A program made the position numbers and the translations under genes. A model generated the notes under the pieces. The model did not search any database. It had not been told where the DNA came from and worked only from the letters and a program-made list of their open reading frames with translations. From Nitrobacter winogradskyi Nb-255 (lineage in GTDB: Bacteria; Pseudomonadota; Alphaproteobacteria; Rhizobiales; Xanthobacteraceae): a stretch of 64,000 bases of DNA. Shown here one piece after another: positions 38,281 through 46,538 of this stretch (position 1 is the first letter of the stretch; each line of letters opens with the position of its first letter). The stretch lies in NCBI RefSeq assembly GCF_000012725.1, contig NC_007406.1, positions 496,001 to 560,000 on the forward strand. The letters run 5' to 3'.

Positions 38281-38394
38281 TTCGCTTCTGATTGAATCAG
38301 AAGAAGCTCTCTTGTTATGACGTGTTTTCGTCGCGCGAACCGATGCCTATCCTCGGGTCAAGCCCAAGGACATGCTTTGCTTGAAAACGCTATA
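38281..38394. repeat. Composite family A repeat after the terB-like gene
   Basis: 38281-38312 carries the CTTCTGATTGAATCAGAAG palindrome core; 38320-38394 is an extended GCGTTTTC arm (GTGTTTTCGTCGCGCGAACC and on) with an internal CCTCGGGTCAAGCCCAAGG insert also present at 49098-49130 and, inverted, at 56288-56318, and ends TTGAAAACGCTATA. Confidence 0.7.
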
Positions 38395-38455
38395 ACGCCG
38401 GTCGTCGCACCGAACCTTGATCGTGTCTCCTCCAACCGTCTCAAGAGCGTAGATC

Positions 38456-39238
38456 GTGATCCATCCGGTGACACTGATAACAGGTGCGTCCTCCGGGATT
38501 GGCGCCGAGTTCGCGCGGGTATTCGCCGCGCATGGGCACAGGCTGGCGTTGGTGGCCCGGCGAGCTGATCGTCTCAACGCTCTCGCGGCTGAAATCGTCG
38601 CATCGGGACGCATGGCTCCGATCGTCATTCCCTGCGACCTCGGCGAGAAGGGCGCGGCGGAGAGGATCGCGGCGGCGCTCACCGCTGAAGGTGTCGAGGT
38701 CAAGTATCTCGTGAACAACGCCGGCTACGGATTGTCCGGTCATGCCGTCGAACTGGATCACGCTGATCAGCTTGCGCTGATCGACCTCAACGTCCGGGCG
38801 CTGACGGATCTGTCGCTGCGATTTTCCGAAAGCCTGATCCGGCTGCGCGGAGGCATTCTCAACGTCGGGTCGATCGCCGGATTTCTGCCGGGGCCCGGCA
38901 TGGCCGTCTATTATGCGTCGAAGGCCTATGTCCTGTCATTCAGCGAGGCGCTGCGGGGCGAACTCGGTCCTCGCGGCGTCCATGTCACCGTGGTCTGCCC
39001 TGGTCCGGTCCCCACTGAATTTCAGGCGCGGGCGGGTGTGAAATCCGGTTTCCACGCTTCAATCCTGCAGGTATCCGCAAGGGATGTTGCTCTCGAAGGC
39101 TATCGAGGGCTGATGGCAAACAAGAGGGCGGTGCTGCCGGGCCTGGGCGTCAAAATGCTGCCATTGCTGCTTCGGCTGGTTCCGCGCGATGCAATCCTGC
39201 GGGCTGTCGCGGGGTTTCAGGCGCGAAGACGGTTGTGA
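38456..39238 (+). CDS. SDR family oxidoreductase
   Basis: The 260-aa product is a classical short-chain dehydrogenase: TLITGASSGIGAEFARVFA (cofactor, about 6-24), LVNNAGYG (about 86-93), NVGSIAGFLPGPG with the active Ser and YYASKAYVLS with YxxxK. The C-terminus (RGVHVTVVCPGPVPTEF) is like the DltE/YqjQ group. Substrate unknown. GTG start at 38456; a weak ribosome site. Preceded by a repeat and isolated. Confidence 0.85.
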   Translation: MIHPVTLITGASSGIGAEFARVFAAHGHRLALVARRADRLNALAAEIVASGRMAPIVIPCDLGEKGAAERIAAALTAEGVEVKYLVNNAGYGLSGHAVELDHADQLALIDLNVRALTDLSLRFSESLIRLRGGILNVGSIAGFLPGPGMAVYYASKAYVLSFSEALRGELGPRGVHVTVVCPGPVPTEFQARAGVKSGFHASILQVSARDVALEGYRGLMANKRAVLPGLGVKMLPLLLRLVPRDAILRAVAGFQARRRL

Positions 39239-39344
39239 GGCCTCTTCGGACCGCGCGTCCTGGGTACCGATATCGTGGCTGCACCGACGAAAATGTCGTG
39301 GTTGCATCGACGAAAATCGAGGCAGGTTGGTGGATGCGGCCTGT

Positions 39345-39420
<76 letters not shown>

Positions 39421-39468
39421 GTCTGCGATCGGCGGCGAAAGAACGGCGCTGCGACCGAAACGCCGCCA

Positions 39469-39496
39469 TTTACAGTCCTCGCCAACGGCAAGTCAA
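39469..39496 (-). promoter_or_regulatory. Predicted promoter of tRNA-Ala
   Basis: On the minus strand TTGACT (39491-39496) and TGTAAA (39469-39474) are 16 bases apart, about 50 nt before the tRNA 5' end. Position and box quality fit a stable-RNA promoter. Confidence 0.5.
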
Positions 39497-39508
39497 GAAC
39501 GCCGAAAG

Positions 39509-39606
39509 TATAGCGTTTTTGAGCGAGGTGGGAGCCGGTTCGCGTGAAGAAAACGCGTGAGAACATAAAGATAGAGTCTTTCGCCGTGGGGAGCGGCGAG
39601 AGGCTC
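39509..39606. repeat. Composite family A repeat (inverted)
   Basis: Starts TATAGCGTTTTTGAGCGAGG (from 39509), continues through GAAGAAAACGCGTGAG and ends with a diverged TAGAGTC...GAGGCTC palindrome (39572-39606). With the next copy it occupies part of the 679-bp gap 39421-40099; the rest (39607-39773, 39879-40099) shows no gene that I can support. Confidence 0.7.
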
Positions 39607-39773
39607 AGGCGCAATCTGGGGCTTCAAGCCTCATTTGCCCTGCCTTCCCTTGTTTAGCGGGAACCAAAACGATATTTAGCAGGCACGTGTTCCGAATTTG
39701 GAGCTCGTTGCCGAGGCTTGGCAACCGGGCAGCGAGCCTTCGGATGACAGGGACACGAGAGACCCGTGCTCAA

Positions 39774-39878
39774 AGAGCCTTTCCGTTTTTGAGGAGAATC
39801 GGAAGCGGAGCTCTCAGATTTCGACTTCACGCGTTTTCTTCACGCGAACCGGTACCCACTTCGCTCGAAAACGCTATA
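39774..39878. repeat. Composite family A repeat (direct)
   Basis: 39774-39816 is a diverged palindrome (AGAGCCTTTCCG...CGGAGCTCT); 39829-39878 is a full arm from ACGCGTTTTCTTCACGCGAA to TTCGCTCGAAAACGCTATAG. Opposite orientation to the copy 170 bp to its left. Confidence 0.75.
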
Positions 39879-40099
39879 GTGTGGCTGCAATTCGGAGGTT
39901 CTCTTGACGGACGTTTGGCAAGGTGAAGAACTATTCGAACCGCCACGCCATATACCGGTGGTCAGATCCTGACATTCGCATCCGGTTTCACCGAGCCTTC
40001 CCGCGAATGCCAAAATCGAACACCACTGGCAAATGAGTCGCGAAGGTCAAATTCATTCCACTGGTCGTATTCACGATCAAACCCGCGAGCTGATCCGCC

Positions 40100-40390
40100 A
40101 TGCGCGCCATACTGGATATCGTCCTTATCATTCTCGACCTCTATGTCTGGCTGCTGATCGCCTCGGCGATCCTGTCATGGCTGATTGCATTCAATGTGGT
40201 GAATACCCGCAATCAGTTCGTCGGCGCGGTGGCTGAATTTCTGGAGCGGATCACCGAACCGCTGCTGGCGCCGATCCGCCGGTTATTGCCGAATCTCGGC
40301 GGGCTCGACATCTCTCCGATCATCCTGATTCTGATCATCCTGTTCATGCAGCGGGTCATCACCTACTACATCTATCCTGCCGTGTTCTGA
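40100..40390 (+). CDS. YggT family membrane protein
   Basis: The 96-aa product has two hydrophobic YggT segments ([20 protein letters not shown] and [19 protein letters not shown]) separated by [20 protein letters not shown], the family signature. YggT proteins are linked to cell shape, ion homeostasis and division; the mechanism is unsettled. The YggU-like gene begins 11 nt after its stop and folD follows, a co-directional set. Confidence 0.92.
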   Translation: MRAILDIVLIILDLYVWLLIASAILSWLIAFNVVNTRNQFVGAVAEFLERITEPLLAPIRRLLPNLGGLDISPIILILIILFMQRVITYYIYPAVF

Positions 40391-40401
40391 TCGGCAGCCG
40401 G

Positions 40402-40722
40402 GTGGAACCGTGGCGGTATTCTTCGCAGGGCCTCGCTATCGCCTTGCGGGTGACGCCGCGTGGCGGCCGTGACGCGATCGACGGCATTGAAATGCTGGCG
40501 GACGGACGGCCGGTGGTGAAGGTTCGCGTCCGCGCCGTTGCCGACGGCGGCGAGGCCAACCGCGCTGTCACGGCGGTGCTGGCGAAGGCGCTGGGCGTAC
40601 GAAAAATCGATGTCCGGATACTCGCGGGAGCAACCTCGCGGCTGAAGCAGGTCGCGGTCGAGGGCGATCCGGTCCAGCTCGGCAACGCCCTGCGCGCATT
40701 GACGGCGGTTCAACCGAAATAG
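40402..40722 (+). CDS. DUF167 (YggU-like) family protein
   Basis: The 106-aa product shows IALRVTPRGGRDAIDGIE, VRVRAVADGGEANRAVTAVL and ILAGATSRLKQVAVEG, the full DUF167 pattern (expected VxPxxxxd and GkAN-like residues). Function unknown; the gene travels with yggT. GTG start at 40402. Confidence 0.93.
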   Translation: MEPWRYSSQGLAIALRVTPRGGRDAIDGIEMLADGRPVVKVRVRAVADGGEANRAVTAVLAKALGVRKIDVRILAGATSRLKQVAVEGDPVQLGNALRALTAVQPK

Positions 40723-40740
40723 CCTGAACTGGGGATCAGC

Positions 40741-41625
40741 ATGGCGGCCAGTATCATCGATGGAAAAGTCATCGCCGCCGATTTGCGCGCGCGGGTGGCC
40801 GGTGAGGTGACGCGGATCAAGCGTGATCACGGGTTGACGCCGGGCCTCGCCGTGGTGCTGGTCGGCAACGATCCGGCGAGCGAAGTCTACGTCCGCAACA
40901 AGCATAAGCAGACCCAGGCCGCCGGCATGGCGTCGTTCGAGCACATGCTGCCCGCGGATGTCGCCCAGGCCGATGTGCTGGCCCTGATCGCTGAACTGAA
41001 TGCGGATCCCGCCGTTCACGGCATTCTGGTTCAACTGCCGCTGCCGAAGGGACTCGACACCGAGGCGATCATCGCCGCCATCGATCCGGCCAAGGATGTC
41101 GACGGGCTGCATCCCCACAACGCCGGCCGCCTGGCAGGCGGCCTGTCGGCCCTGTCGCCATGCACGCCGCTTGGCTGCATTATTCTGACCAAAAGCGTGC
41201 ATGCCTCGCTCGAAGGTCTGGACGCCATCGTGATCGGACGCTCCAATCTCGTGGGCCGGCCGCTGGTGCAGTTGCTGCTCAATGAAAACGCCACGGTGAC
41301 GATCGCGCATTCGCGCTCGCGCAACCTGCCCGAACTCTGTCGCCGCGCCGATCTGGTCTATGCGGCGGTCGGCAGGGCTGAAATGGTGCGCGGCGACTGG
41401 CTCAAGCCGGGCGCGACGGTGATCGATGTCGGCATCACGCGCGTGCCGGCGGCCGAGGGTAAAACCCGGTTGATCGGCGACGTGGCGTTCGATGAGGCGA
41501 TGCAGGTCGCGGGGGCTGTGACGCCGGTACCCGGCGGCGTCGGGCAGATGACCGTGGCTTGCCTGCTGGTCAACACGCTGCGCGCGGCCTGCGCGATCGA
41601 GGGGCTGTCCGCGCCGGGGGTGTAG
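40741..41625 (+). CDS. folD: Bifunctional methylenetetrahydrofolate dehydrogenase/cyclohydrolase
   Basis: Interconverts 5,10-methylene-, methenyl- and 10-formyl-tetrahydrofolate. The 294-aa product shows [20 protein letters not shown] (with Y and K of the active site), [44 protein letters not shown] and [28 protein letters not shown] precedes the ATG. It ends the yggT-yggU-folD run. Confidence 0.97.
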   Translation: MAASIIDGKVIAADLRARVAGEVTRIKRDHGLTPGLAVVLVGNDPASEVYVRNKHKQTQAAGMASFEHMLPADVAQADVLALIAELNADPAVHGILVQLPLPKGLDTEAIIAAIDPAKDVDGLHPHNAGRLAGGLSALSPCTPLGCIILTKSVHASLEGLDAIVIGRSNLVGRPLVQLLLNENATVTIAHSRSRNLPELCRRADLVYAAVGRAEMVRGDWLKPGATVIDVGITRVPAAEGKTRLIGDVAFDEAMQVAGAVTPVPGGVGQMTVACLLVNTLRAACAIEGLSAPGV

Positions 41626-41684
41626 GCAGCTTTTGACGAAAGGCTCCGTATGCCGACCTCGGCGTACAACGATACTGGTGCGGC

Positions 41685-41802
41685 TATAGCGTTTTCGAGC
41701 GAAGGGCACCGGTTCGCGTGAAGAAAACGCGTCAAATCAAAATCATAGAGCTCGCTTCTGATTCCAGCAGAAGCGAGTTCCTTCAGAAGCGAAAGGCTCT
41801 AG
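41685..41802. repeat. Composite family A repeat, interrupted at its end by IS481
   Basis: Runs from CTATAGCGTTTTCGAGCGAA through GAAGAAAACGCGTCAAATC to a palindrome with AGAGCTCGCTTCTGATTCC and a second CTTCAGAAGCGAAAGGCTCT. It ends in CTAG (41799-41802), where the IS481 element begins. The family C repeat at 42807 continues directly on the other side. Confidence 0.8.
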
Positions 41803-41803
41803 A

Positions 41804-42805
41804 TGTTTGATCCCGGCATTTGATGGTGCATTATTTTCCGGAGAATGGAAGGATGCGCTATGGGACAGGTTCTTCACGGGAGCGCCACGACGACAGAGGC
41901 AATCCGTCGAGCAATACAAAATAGTGAAGAGAGCCTGAGAGCGCTGTCGAAACGCTACGGGATCAACCAGAAGACCGTCGCAAAATGGAAGAAGCGGACC
42001 TCGGTGGCCGACCTTCCGACGGGACCGAAAGATCCGCGCTCGACGGTGCTCTCATCCGAGGAGGAGGCGATCATCGTCGCCTTCCGCAAGCATACCCTGT
42101 TGCCGCTCGATGATTGCCTCTACGCGCTTCAGCCAACGATCCCGCACCTGTCGCGGTCTTCATTGCATCGCTGCCTGCACCGTCACGGCATCAGCCGGCT
42201 CCCGGAGGTCGAAGGCGACAAGCCGATCAGGAAGACGTTCAGGAGCTACCCGATCGGCTACTTCCACATCGACATCGCCGAGGTGCAGACGGCTGAGGGC
42301 AAGCTGCGCCTGTTCGTGGCCATCGACCGCACTTCGAAGTTCGCCTACGCCGAGCTCCACCAAGAGGCGGGCAAGATGGTCGCGGCTCAGTTCCTGCGCA
42401 ACCTCATCGTGGCAGTTCCCTATGCCATCCACACGGTGCTGACGGACAACGGCATCCAGTTCACCAACCACGCCCGTCACAAATATGCGTTCCACCACAT
42501 CTTCGATCGCGTCTGCGACGAGAACGGCATCGAGCACAGGCTCACCAGGATCAACCATCCCTGGACCAACGGACAGGTGGAACGGATGAACCGCACCATC
42601 AAGGACGCCACCGTCAAGCGCTTCCACTACGACAATCATGACCAACTGCGCCGGCACCTTCAGGACTTCATCAAGGCATACAACTTCGGTCGAAGGCTGA
42701 AGACGCTCAAAGGCCTCACACCCTACGAGTTCATCTGCAAACGATGGACTTCAGAGCCCGATCGATTCATCATCGATCCAATCCATCAAATGCCGGGACT
42801 GAACA
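41804..42805 (+). mobile_element. IS481-family insertion sequence (1002 bp)
   Basis: Terminal inverted repeats TGTTTGATCCCGGCATTTGA and on (41804-41826) and its inverted partner (42783-42805) match at 20 of 23 positions. The flanks are TCTAGA (41798-41803) and CCTAGA (42806-42811), a near-duplication centred on CTAG, as known for IS481 targets (NCTAGN). One intact transposase gene is inside. The target is the junction of two intergenic repeats. Confidence 0.9.
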
Positions 42806-42810
42806 CCTAG
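41860..42810 (+). CDS. IS481-family transposase
   Basis: The 316-aa product has an HTH (LSKRYGINQKTVAKWKKR, about 30-47) and an rve-type catalytic core with DDE residues in FHIDIAEV, LTDNGIQFT and TNGQVERMNRTIKD. It looks intact. The reading frame passes through the right inverted repeat: the last Thr codon uses the final base of the IS, and the stop TAG (42808-42810) lies wholly in the CTAG target. ATG at 41860, with GGAAGG upstream, preferred to 41845. Confidence 0.93.
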   Translation: MGQVLHGSATTTEAIRRAIQNSEESLRALSKRYGINQKTVAKWKKRTSVADLPTGPKDPRSTVLSSEEEAIIVAFRKHTLLPLDDCLYALQPTIPHLSRSSLHRCLHRHGISRLPEVEGDKPIRKTFRSYPIGYFHIDIAEVQTAEGKLRLFVAIDRTSKFAYAELHQEAGKMVAAQFLRNLIVAVPYAIHTVLTDNGIQFTNHARHKYAFHHIFDRVCDENGIEHRLTRINHPWTNGQVERMNRTIKDATVKRFHYDNHDQLRRHLQDFIKAYNFGRRLKTLKGLTPYEFICKRWTSEPDRFIIDPIHQMPGLNT

Positions 42811-42913
42811 AGCATGATCCGATCAAGCTGAATCGGACCATGCTCTAGAAATTATTGTCTGGTCGCATTTTCTTGCGGCGAACAGGTCATCCACCTCGCC
42901 GGAAAACGCTCTA
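42807..42913. repeat. Family C repeat between the two IS elements
   Basis: 42807-42847 is a palindrome CTAGAGCATGATCCGATC...GATTCGGACCATGCTCTAG type; 42848-42913 is an arm from TGTCTGGTCGCATTTTCTTG to TCGCCGGAAAACGCTCTA. Its left CTAG is the IS481 target copy and its right TA (42912-42913) is the IS630 target copy. Confidence 0.8.
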
Positions 42914-43003
42914 GAGCGGGATGGGTTTATTTTGAATCGATTGAGATTCCCAAATCAGAATTCATCTGATTCAACATGCTGACTGGGAAGGAGGCCAGCA
43001 TGG

Positions 43004-43354
43004 ATGGGACGAGCCTATTCGAACGACCTTCGTGAGCGGGTAGTGCGTGCTGTCGTTAAAGGCGGCCTGTCGCGGCATCAGGCTGCGGCCCAGTTTGGGG
43101 TGGGCATCAGCACGGCGATCAACTGGGTACAACGCTTCCACGAGACCGGCAGCGTCGCGCCAAGCCAGATCGGCGGCTATAGGCCAAAGAAGATTGCGGG
43201 GCCGCACCGCGAATGGCTGCTGCAACGGTGCCGAAAGGACTTTACCGTGCGCGGGCTGGTGGCCGAACTTGCCGAGCGTGGCCTTAAGGTCGATTACCGC
43301 ACGATGTGGGAGTTCGTTCACGCTGTGAAGCTCAGTTACAAAAAAAGACGCTGA
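43004..43354 (+). CDS. IS630 transposase, N-terminal frame (orfA)
   Basis: The 116-aa product has the HTH of IS630 transposases (LSRHQAAAQFGVGISTAINWVQRF, about 22-46) and a linker. GGAAGGAGG lies upstream of the ATG at 43004. The frame ends soon after seven A residues at 43340-43346. A -1 shift there would fuse it to the catalytic frame, giving a protein of about 314 aa. Confidence 0.9.
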   Translation: MGRAYSNDLRERVVRAVVKGGLSRHQAAAQFGVGISTAINWVQRFHETGSVAPSQIGGYRPKKIAGPHREWLLQRCRKDFTVRGLVAELAERGLKVDYRTMWEFVHAVKLSYKKRR

Positions 43355-43947
43355 TTGCTGCAGAGCAGGATCGTCCCGATGTCGCCCGTCGGCGAGCGCA
43401 ATGGACCAAGTATCGAGATCGGATTGATCCCACTCGGCTGGTGTTCATCGATGAGACCTGGACCAAAACCAATATGGCGCCGCTGCGGGGCTGGGCGCCG
43501 CGCGGTCAACGCATCAGAGCCAAGGTGCCGCATGGCCGCTGGCAGACCATGACCTTTATGGCCGCTCTGCGCCACGATCGCATCACCGCGCCGTGGTTCA
43601 TCGAGGGGCCGATCAACGGCGAAGCCTTCCTTCTCTACATCGAGAAGGTTCTGGTCCCGACCCTGCGGCACGGCGACATCGTCATTATGGACAACCTCGG
43701 CTCGCACAAGGCCAGCGCCGTGCGTCGCGTCATCCGTGCCGCCGGTGCCCGGCTCTTCTACCTGCCGAAATACTCGCCTGATCTGAACCCGATCGAGCAG
43801 TTCTTTGCCAAGTTCAAACACTGGCTACGCAAAGCCGCGCAGCGGACCACCGAGGCCGTCTACAATGCTATCGCTCCGATCCTCGAAACCGTTGCACCGG
43901 CTGAATGCGCCAACTACTTCGTCAATGCAGGATACAACCAAATCTAA
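43306..43947 (+). CDS. IS630 transposase, catalytic frame (orfB)
   Basis: Contains the DDE core: LVFIDETWTKTNMAPLRGW (first D), VIMDNLGSHKA (second D) and YSPDLNPIEQFF (E). The part after 43340 (KKTLIAAEQDRPDVARRRA) continues the orfA product in the -1 frame. No strong ribosome site precedes it, so it is likely made only as the fusion. Intact to TAA at 43945-43947, within the right inverted repeat. Confidence 0.9.
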   Translation: MGVRSRCEAQLQKKTLIAAEQDRPDVARRRAQWTKYRDRIDPTRLVFIDETWTKTNMAPLRGWAPRGQRIRAKVPHGRWQTMTFMAALRHDRITAPWFIEGPINGEAFLLYIEKVLVPTLRHGDIVIMDNLGSHKASAVRRVIRAAGARLFYLPKYSPDLNPIEQFFAKFKHWLRKAAQRTTEAVYNAIAPILETVAPAECANYFVNAGYNQI

Positions 43948-43959
43948 ACTCATCATGCT

Positions 43960-44490
43960 CTAGCTCCCCTTCGCCCGCGCGATGCCTTCCAGGATCAGTC
44001 TGCGGGCGTCGTCGGCGCTGCCCCACTGTAACACCTTGACCCACTTGCCGGGCTCGAGATCCTTGTAGTGCTCGAAGAAGTGCTGGATCTGCTGCAGCGT
44101 GATATCCGGCAGGTCGTCGTAGTTCTTGATCCTGTCATAACGCTGGGTCAGTTTCGACGTCGGGACGGCGATGATCTTCTCGTCGCCCCCTGCCTCGTCC
44201 TCCATCATCAGCACGCCGACGGGCCGAACGCTCATCACCGCGCCCGGCACGATGGCGCGGGTGTTGGCGACCAGGACATCGCAGGGGTCGCCATCCTGCG
44301 ACAGCGTGTGCGGGATGAAGCCGTAGTTACCGGGATAGCGCATCGCCGTGTAAAGAAACCGGTCGACCACCAGCGTGCCGGCATCCTTGTCCATCTCGTA
44401 CTTGATCGGCTCGCCGCCGACCGGCACCTCGATGATGACATTCACCTCGTGTGGCGGATTGGGGCCGATCGAGATCGCGTCGATACGCAT
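43960..44490 (-). CDS. ppa: Inorganic pyrophosphatase
   Basis: Hydrolyses pyrophosphate from biosynthetic reactions. The 176-aa soluble family I enzyme shows [49 protein letters not shown] (metal Asps) and [16 protein letters not shown]. Its TAG stop spans 43960-43962: the G comes from the last base of the IS630 element and TA is the duplicated target. The protein sequence is therefore not altered by the insertion. Confidence 0.96.
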   Translation of the reverse strand: MRIDAISIGPNPPHEVNVIIEVPVGGEPIKYEMDKDAGTLVVDRFLYTAMRYPGNYGFIPHTLSQDGDPCDVLVANTRAIVPGAVMSVRPVGVLMMEDEAGGDEKIIAVPTSKLTQRYDRIKNYDDLPDITLQQIQHFFEHYKDLEPGKWVKVLQWGSADDARRLILEGIARAKGS

Positions 44491-44603
44491 CGGGACTCCG
44501 TGAATTGAAGGGCATCGGTCAATACATGGTCGTCATACGCCGGCTTGACCCGCGTATCCATCTGTCTTCGAGAAAGCCTTACGAAAAAAGATGGATGGCC
44601 GTG

Positions 44604-44696
44604 CATAGGCGAGCGCAAGCGACGCCGTTCTTCCCATAGGCGAGCGCAGGCGCTGCCGTTCTTCCCATAGGCGAGCGCAGGCGCTGCCGTTCTTCG
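44604..44696. repeat. Three tandem copies of a 31-bp unit
   Basis: Units at 44604-44634, 44635-44665 and 44666-44696, each starting CATAGGCGAGCGCA and ending GCCGTTCTTC. Units 2 and 3 differ only in the last base; unit 1 differs at three positions. They lie between ppa and the GNAT gene. Confidence 0.85.
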
Positions 44697-44765
44697 AACG
44701 ACAACGCCGGCAGTGAACGCCCGCAGTGATCGAAAAGCTGAATATCGACGATTGAGATCGGACGT

Positions 44766-45275
44766 TTAACTCGTCCAGGCGAACGCGACCTTGTCGAGCG
44801 ACTTGGCCCCGAACCTCTCGGAGGAGCGGGCGATCATGCGGCCACCGAGCGCACAATAGAATTCCATGGCCGGTTCGTTGTCGGACAGCGCCCAGGTCAC
44901 CACGCTTTTCAGGCCGCTCTGTACCAGATCGCGCCGGGCCGCGGCGAACAGCCGCCGGCCGAAGCCCAGGCCCTGGAATTCGGGGCGCAGGTAGAGTTCG
45001 TAGACTTCACCATCGTATTGCAGGCTGCGGGCGCGGTTGCGGCCGTAATTGGCGTAGCCGGCGACCTGTTCGCCGAAGACCAGAACGCTGATGCGGCTGC
45101 CCTTGCGTATCGCGCTGTCCCACCACTGCGGGCCGCGCCGGTTGATCAGCTTTTCAAGCTCCGCGCCGGGAATGATGCCCTGATAGGCCGAGCGCCAGGA
45201 CTCGTCGTGGGTCGCTGCGACCGCGGATGCATCCGCGACCTTGGCCGGCCGGAGTTCGATCAGGGTGGTGCTCAT
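44766..45275 (-). CDS. GNAT family N-acetyltransferase
   Basis: The 169-aa product starts MSTTLIELRPAKVADASAVA and has the acetyl-CoA motif LYLRPEFQGLGFGRRLFAAA (about 94-113) and WALSDNEPAMEFYCALGGRM (motif B). Target unknown. ATG at 45275 fits the domain start; 45317 would add 14 residues. Monocistronic. Confidence 0.85.
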   Translation of the reverse strand: MSTTLIELRPAKVADASAVAATHDESWRSAYQGIIPGAELEKLINRRGPQWWDSAIRKGSRISVLVFGEQVAGYANYGRNRARSLQYDGEVYELYLRPEFQGLGFGRRLFAAARRDLVQSGLKSVVTWALSDNEPAMEFYCALGGRMIARSSERFGAKSLDKVAFAWTS

Positions 45276-45470
45276 ATGTCGATCAAAGCAAGTCGGCGCG
45301 CGGTCTTCAAGGTCCATCGTTAATTAAGGGTTAATATGTGGATTTCGTGCACCACGGGTGCGACGTTTTGTATCGAAAAGAGACATAGTTGCAGGTGAGC
45401 TGCGCGCGCGGATGGCGCGGAGGAAAAAGATCGGCACGTCGAAGTTGTTGATGCGCTTCAGTACACTCGC

Positions 45471-45570
45471 CAGAGCATGTGCCGATCAAGTTGACTCGGA
45501 CCATGCTCTGGAAACGATTGTCCGTTCGCATTTTCTTGCGGCGAAGAGGTCATCCACTTCGCCGGAAAAT
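45471..45570. repeat. Family C repeat in the 45276-45659 gap
   Basis: CAGAGCATGTGCCGATCAAG...GACTCGGACCATGCTCTG palindrome (45471-45511) followed by the arm TGTCCGTTCGCATTTTCTTG...TTCGCCGGAAAAT. Borders are CAGAGC instead of TAGAGC. The rest of this 384-bp gap shows no supported gene. Confidence 0.75.
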
Positions 45571-45659
45571 ACGCCAACTGTTGCGGCACCTGCGAACCGG
45601 CCGCGTCGCCGCTCGCTGCCATGCGTCATCAAAGGTGGCGTCGTCGCGGCGCTGTCCGC

Positions 45660-46433
45660 TTACTTTGTCGTATAGCCGCCGTTGACCAGGATCGTCTGGC
45701 CGGTCATCCACCAGCCGTCCGAGACGAGAAACCGGATCCAGGGAACGATATCCTGGATATCGGTGAGACCGGTGCTGGTAAATTTCGATAGCGCCGCGGC
45801 GGTCTTGTGATAGGCGACGGCGTCGGCGCCCTCGGCCGGGTAGAAAAACGGCGTGTCCATGGGACCAGGACCGATTGCGGTGACCGAGATGCCGCGTTCG
45901 CCAAACTCCTTGGCGGCCGCGCGTGTGAAATGCTCGACGGGCGCTTTCATGCCGGCATAGGCCGCATAGAACGGCGTAAAGGCGCCGAGCAGCGAAGTGA
46001 CCAGCGTGCAGATCTTTCCGTTGTCGTTGACGGCCTTGCCCGCCTCCTTGAGAAAAAAGAATGCCGTTTTGGCGTTCACCGCGCTCATGGCATCGAACTC
46101 GGCTTCGCTGATATCGGCCATTGGTTTCTTGAGCACCTTGCCGACTGTATTGATAGCGATGTCTGGCCTGCCGATCGCAGCGATGGTGTCGGCGAACAGC
46201 TTCTCCATGGCGCTGGCGGAGGTGAGGTCGCCCTGAAAGGCGACGCCATCCGCGCCGGCCGCTTTGATCGCCTCGAGCGTTTGATCGGCGTCCTTCTTCG
46301 CCGCGGCGCTATTGTAGTGGATCGCGATCGCTTTTGCGCCGTGGGCGGCAAGATCGCGGGCAAGGAGTGCGCCGAGGTTCTTCGCGCCGCCCGCGATGAT
46401 CGCGGTTTTTCCCTTGATGCTGTGGTCGGTCAT
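45660..46433 (-). CDS. SDR family oxidoreductase
   Basis: The 257-aa product has a variant cofactor motif (IIAGGAKNLGALLARDLA), INTVGKV in place of NNAG, LVTSLLGAF for the active Ser and YAGMK as YxxxK, then SVTAIGPGPMDTPFFYP. It is a classical SDR of unknown substrate. GGGAGCC lies upstream of the ATG at 46433. It is divergent from a LysR gene whose start is 105 bp away, which suggests control by that regulator. Confidence 0.87.
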   Translation of the reverse strand: MTDHSIKGKTAIIAGGAKNLGALLARDLAAHGAKAIAIHYNSAAAKKDADQTLEAIKAAGADGVAFQGDLTSASAMEKLFADTIAAIGRPDIAINTVGKVLKKPMADISEAEFDAMSAVNAKTAFFFLKEAGKAVNDNGKICTLVTSLLGAFTPFYAAYAGMKAPVEHFTRAAAKEFGERGISVTAIGPGPMDTPFFYPAEGADAVAYHKTAAALSKFTSTGLTDIQDIVPWIRFLVSDGWWMTGQTILVNGGYTTK

Positions 46434-46538
46434 GTCTGGCTCCCGGTTTTCAGGGTCAGACAGTAACCTATCGTGCTGATATTCCGGCATAACCGGCTAT
46501 ATTCTGGTTTCATATGTCATAATCTGCGAACAATTGAC
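46434..46538. promoter_or_regulatory. Divergent promoter/operator region of the SDR-LysR pair
   Basis: The region is AT-richer than its surroundings and holds GATATTCCGGCATAACCGGC (with CCGG-CATAA-CCGG), followed by TATATTC and CATATG. One of these is likely a LysR site, but no consensus proves it. Confidence 0.35.

Larger units (their letters stand above)
42914..43960 (+). mobile_element. IS630-family insertion sequence (1047 bp)
   Basis: Left end GAGCGGGATGGGTTTA (42914-42929) and inverted right end GAGCATGATGAGTTTA (43945-43960) match at 13 of 16. TA is duplicated at 42912-42913 and 43961-43962, the hallmark of IS630/Tc1-type insertion. Two overlapping transposase frames are joined by an A7 slippery run. 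Right border lies in the ppa stop codon. Confidence 0.9.

Noticed and set aside
41804-43960. Composite transposon made by the two IS elements
   Set aside because: They belong to different families with different targets and enclose only repeat DNA.
44604-44696. CRISPR array
   Set aside because: The three units are directly adjacent with no spacers and there are no cas genes.
45358-45675. 105-aa open frame downstream of the GNAT gene
   Set aside because: Its middle is a family C repeat and it ends antisense in the SDR gene.
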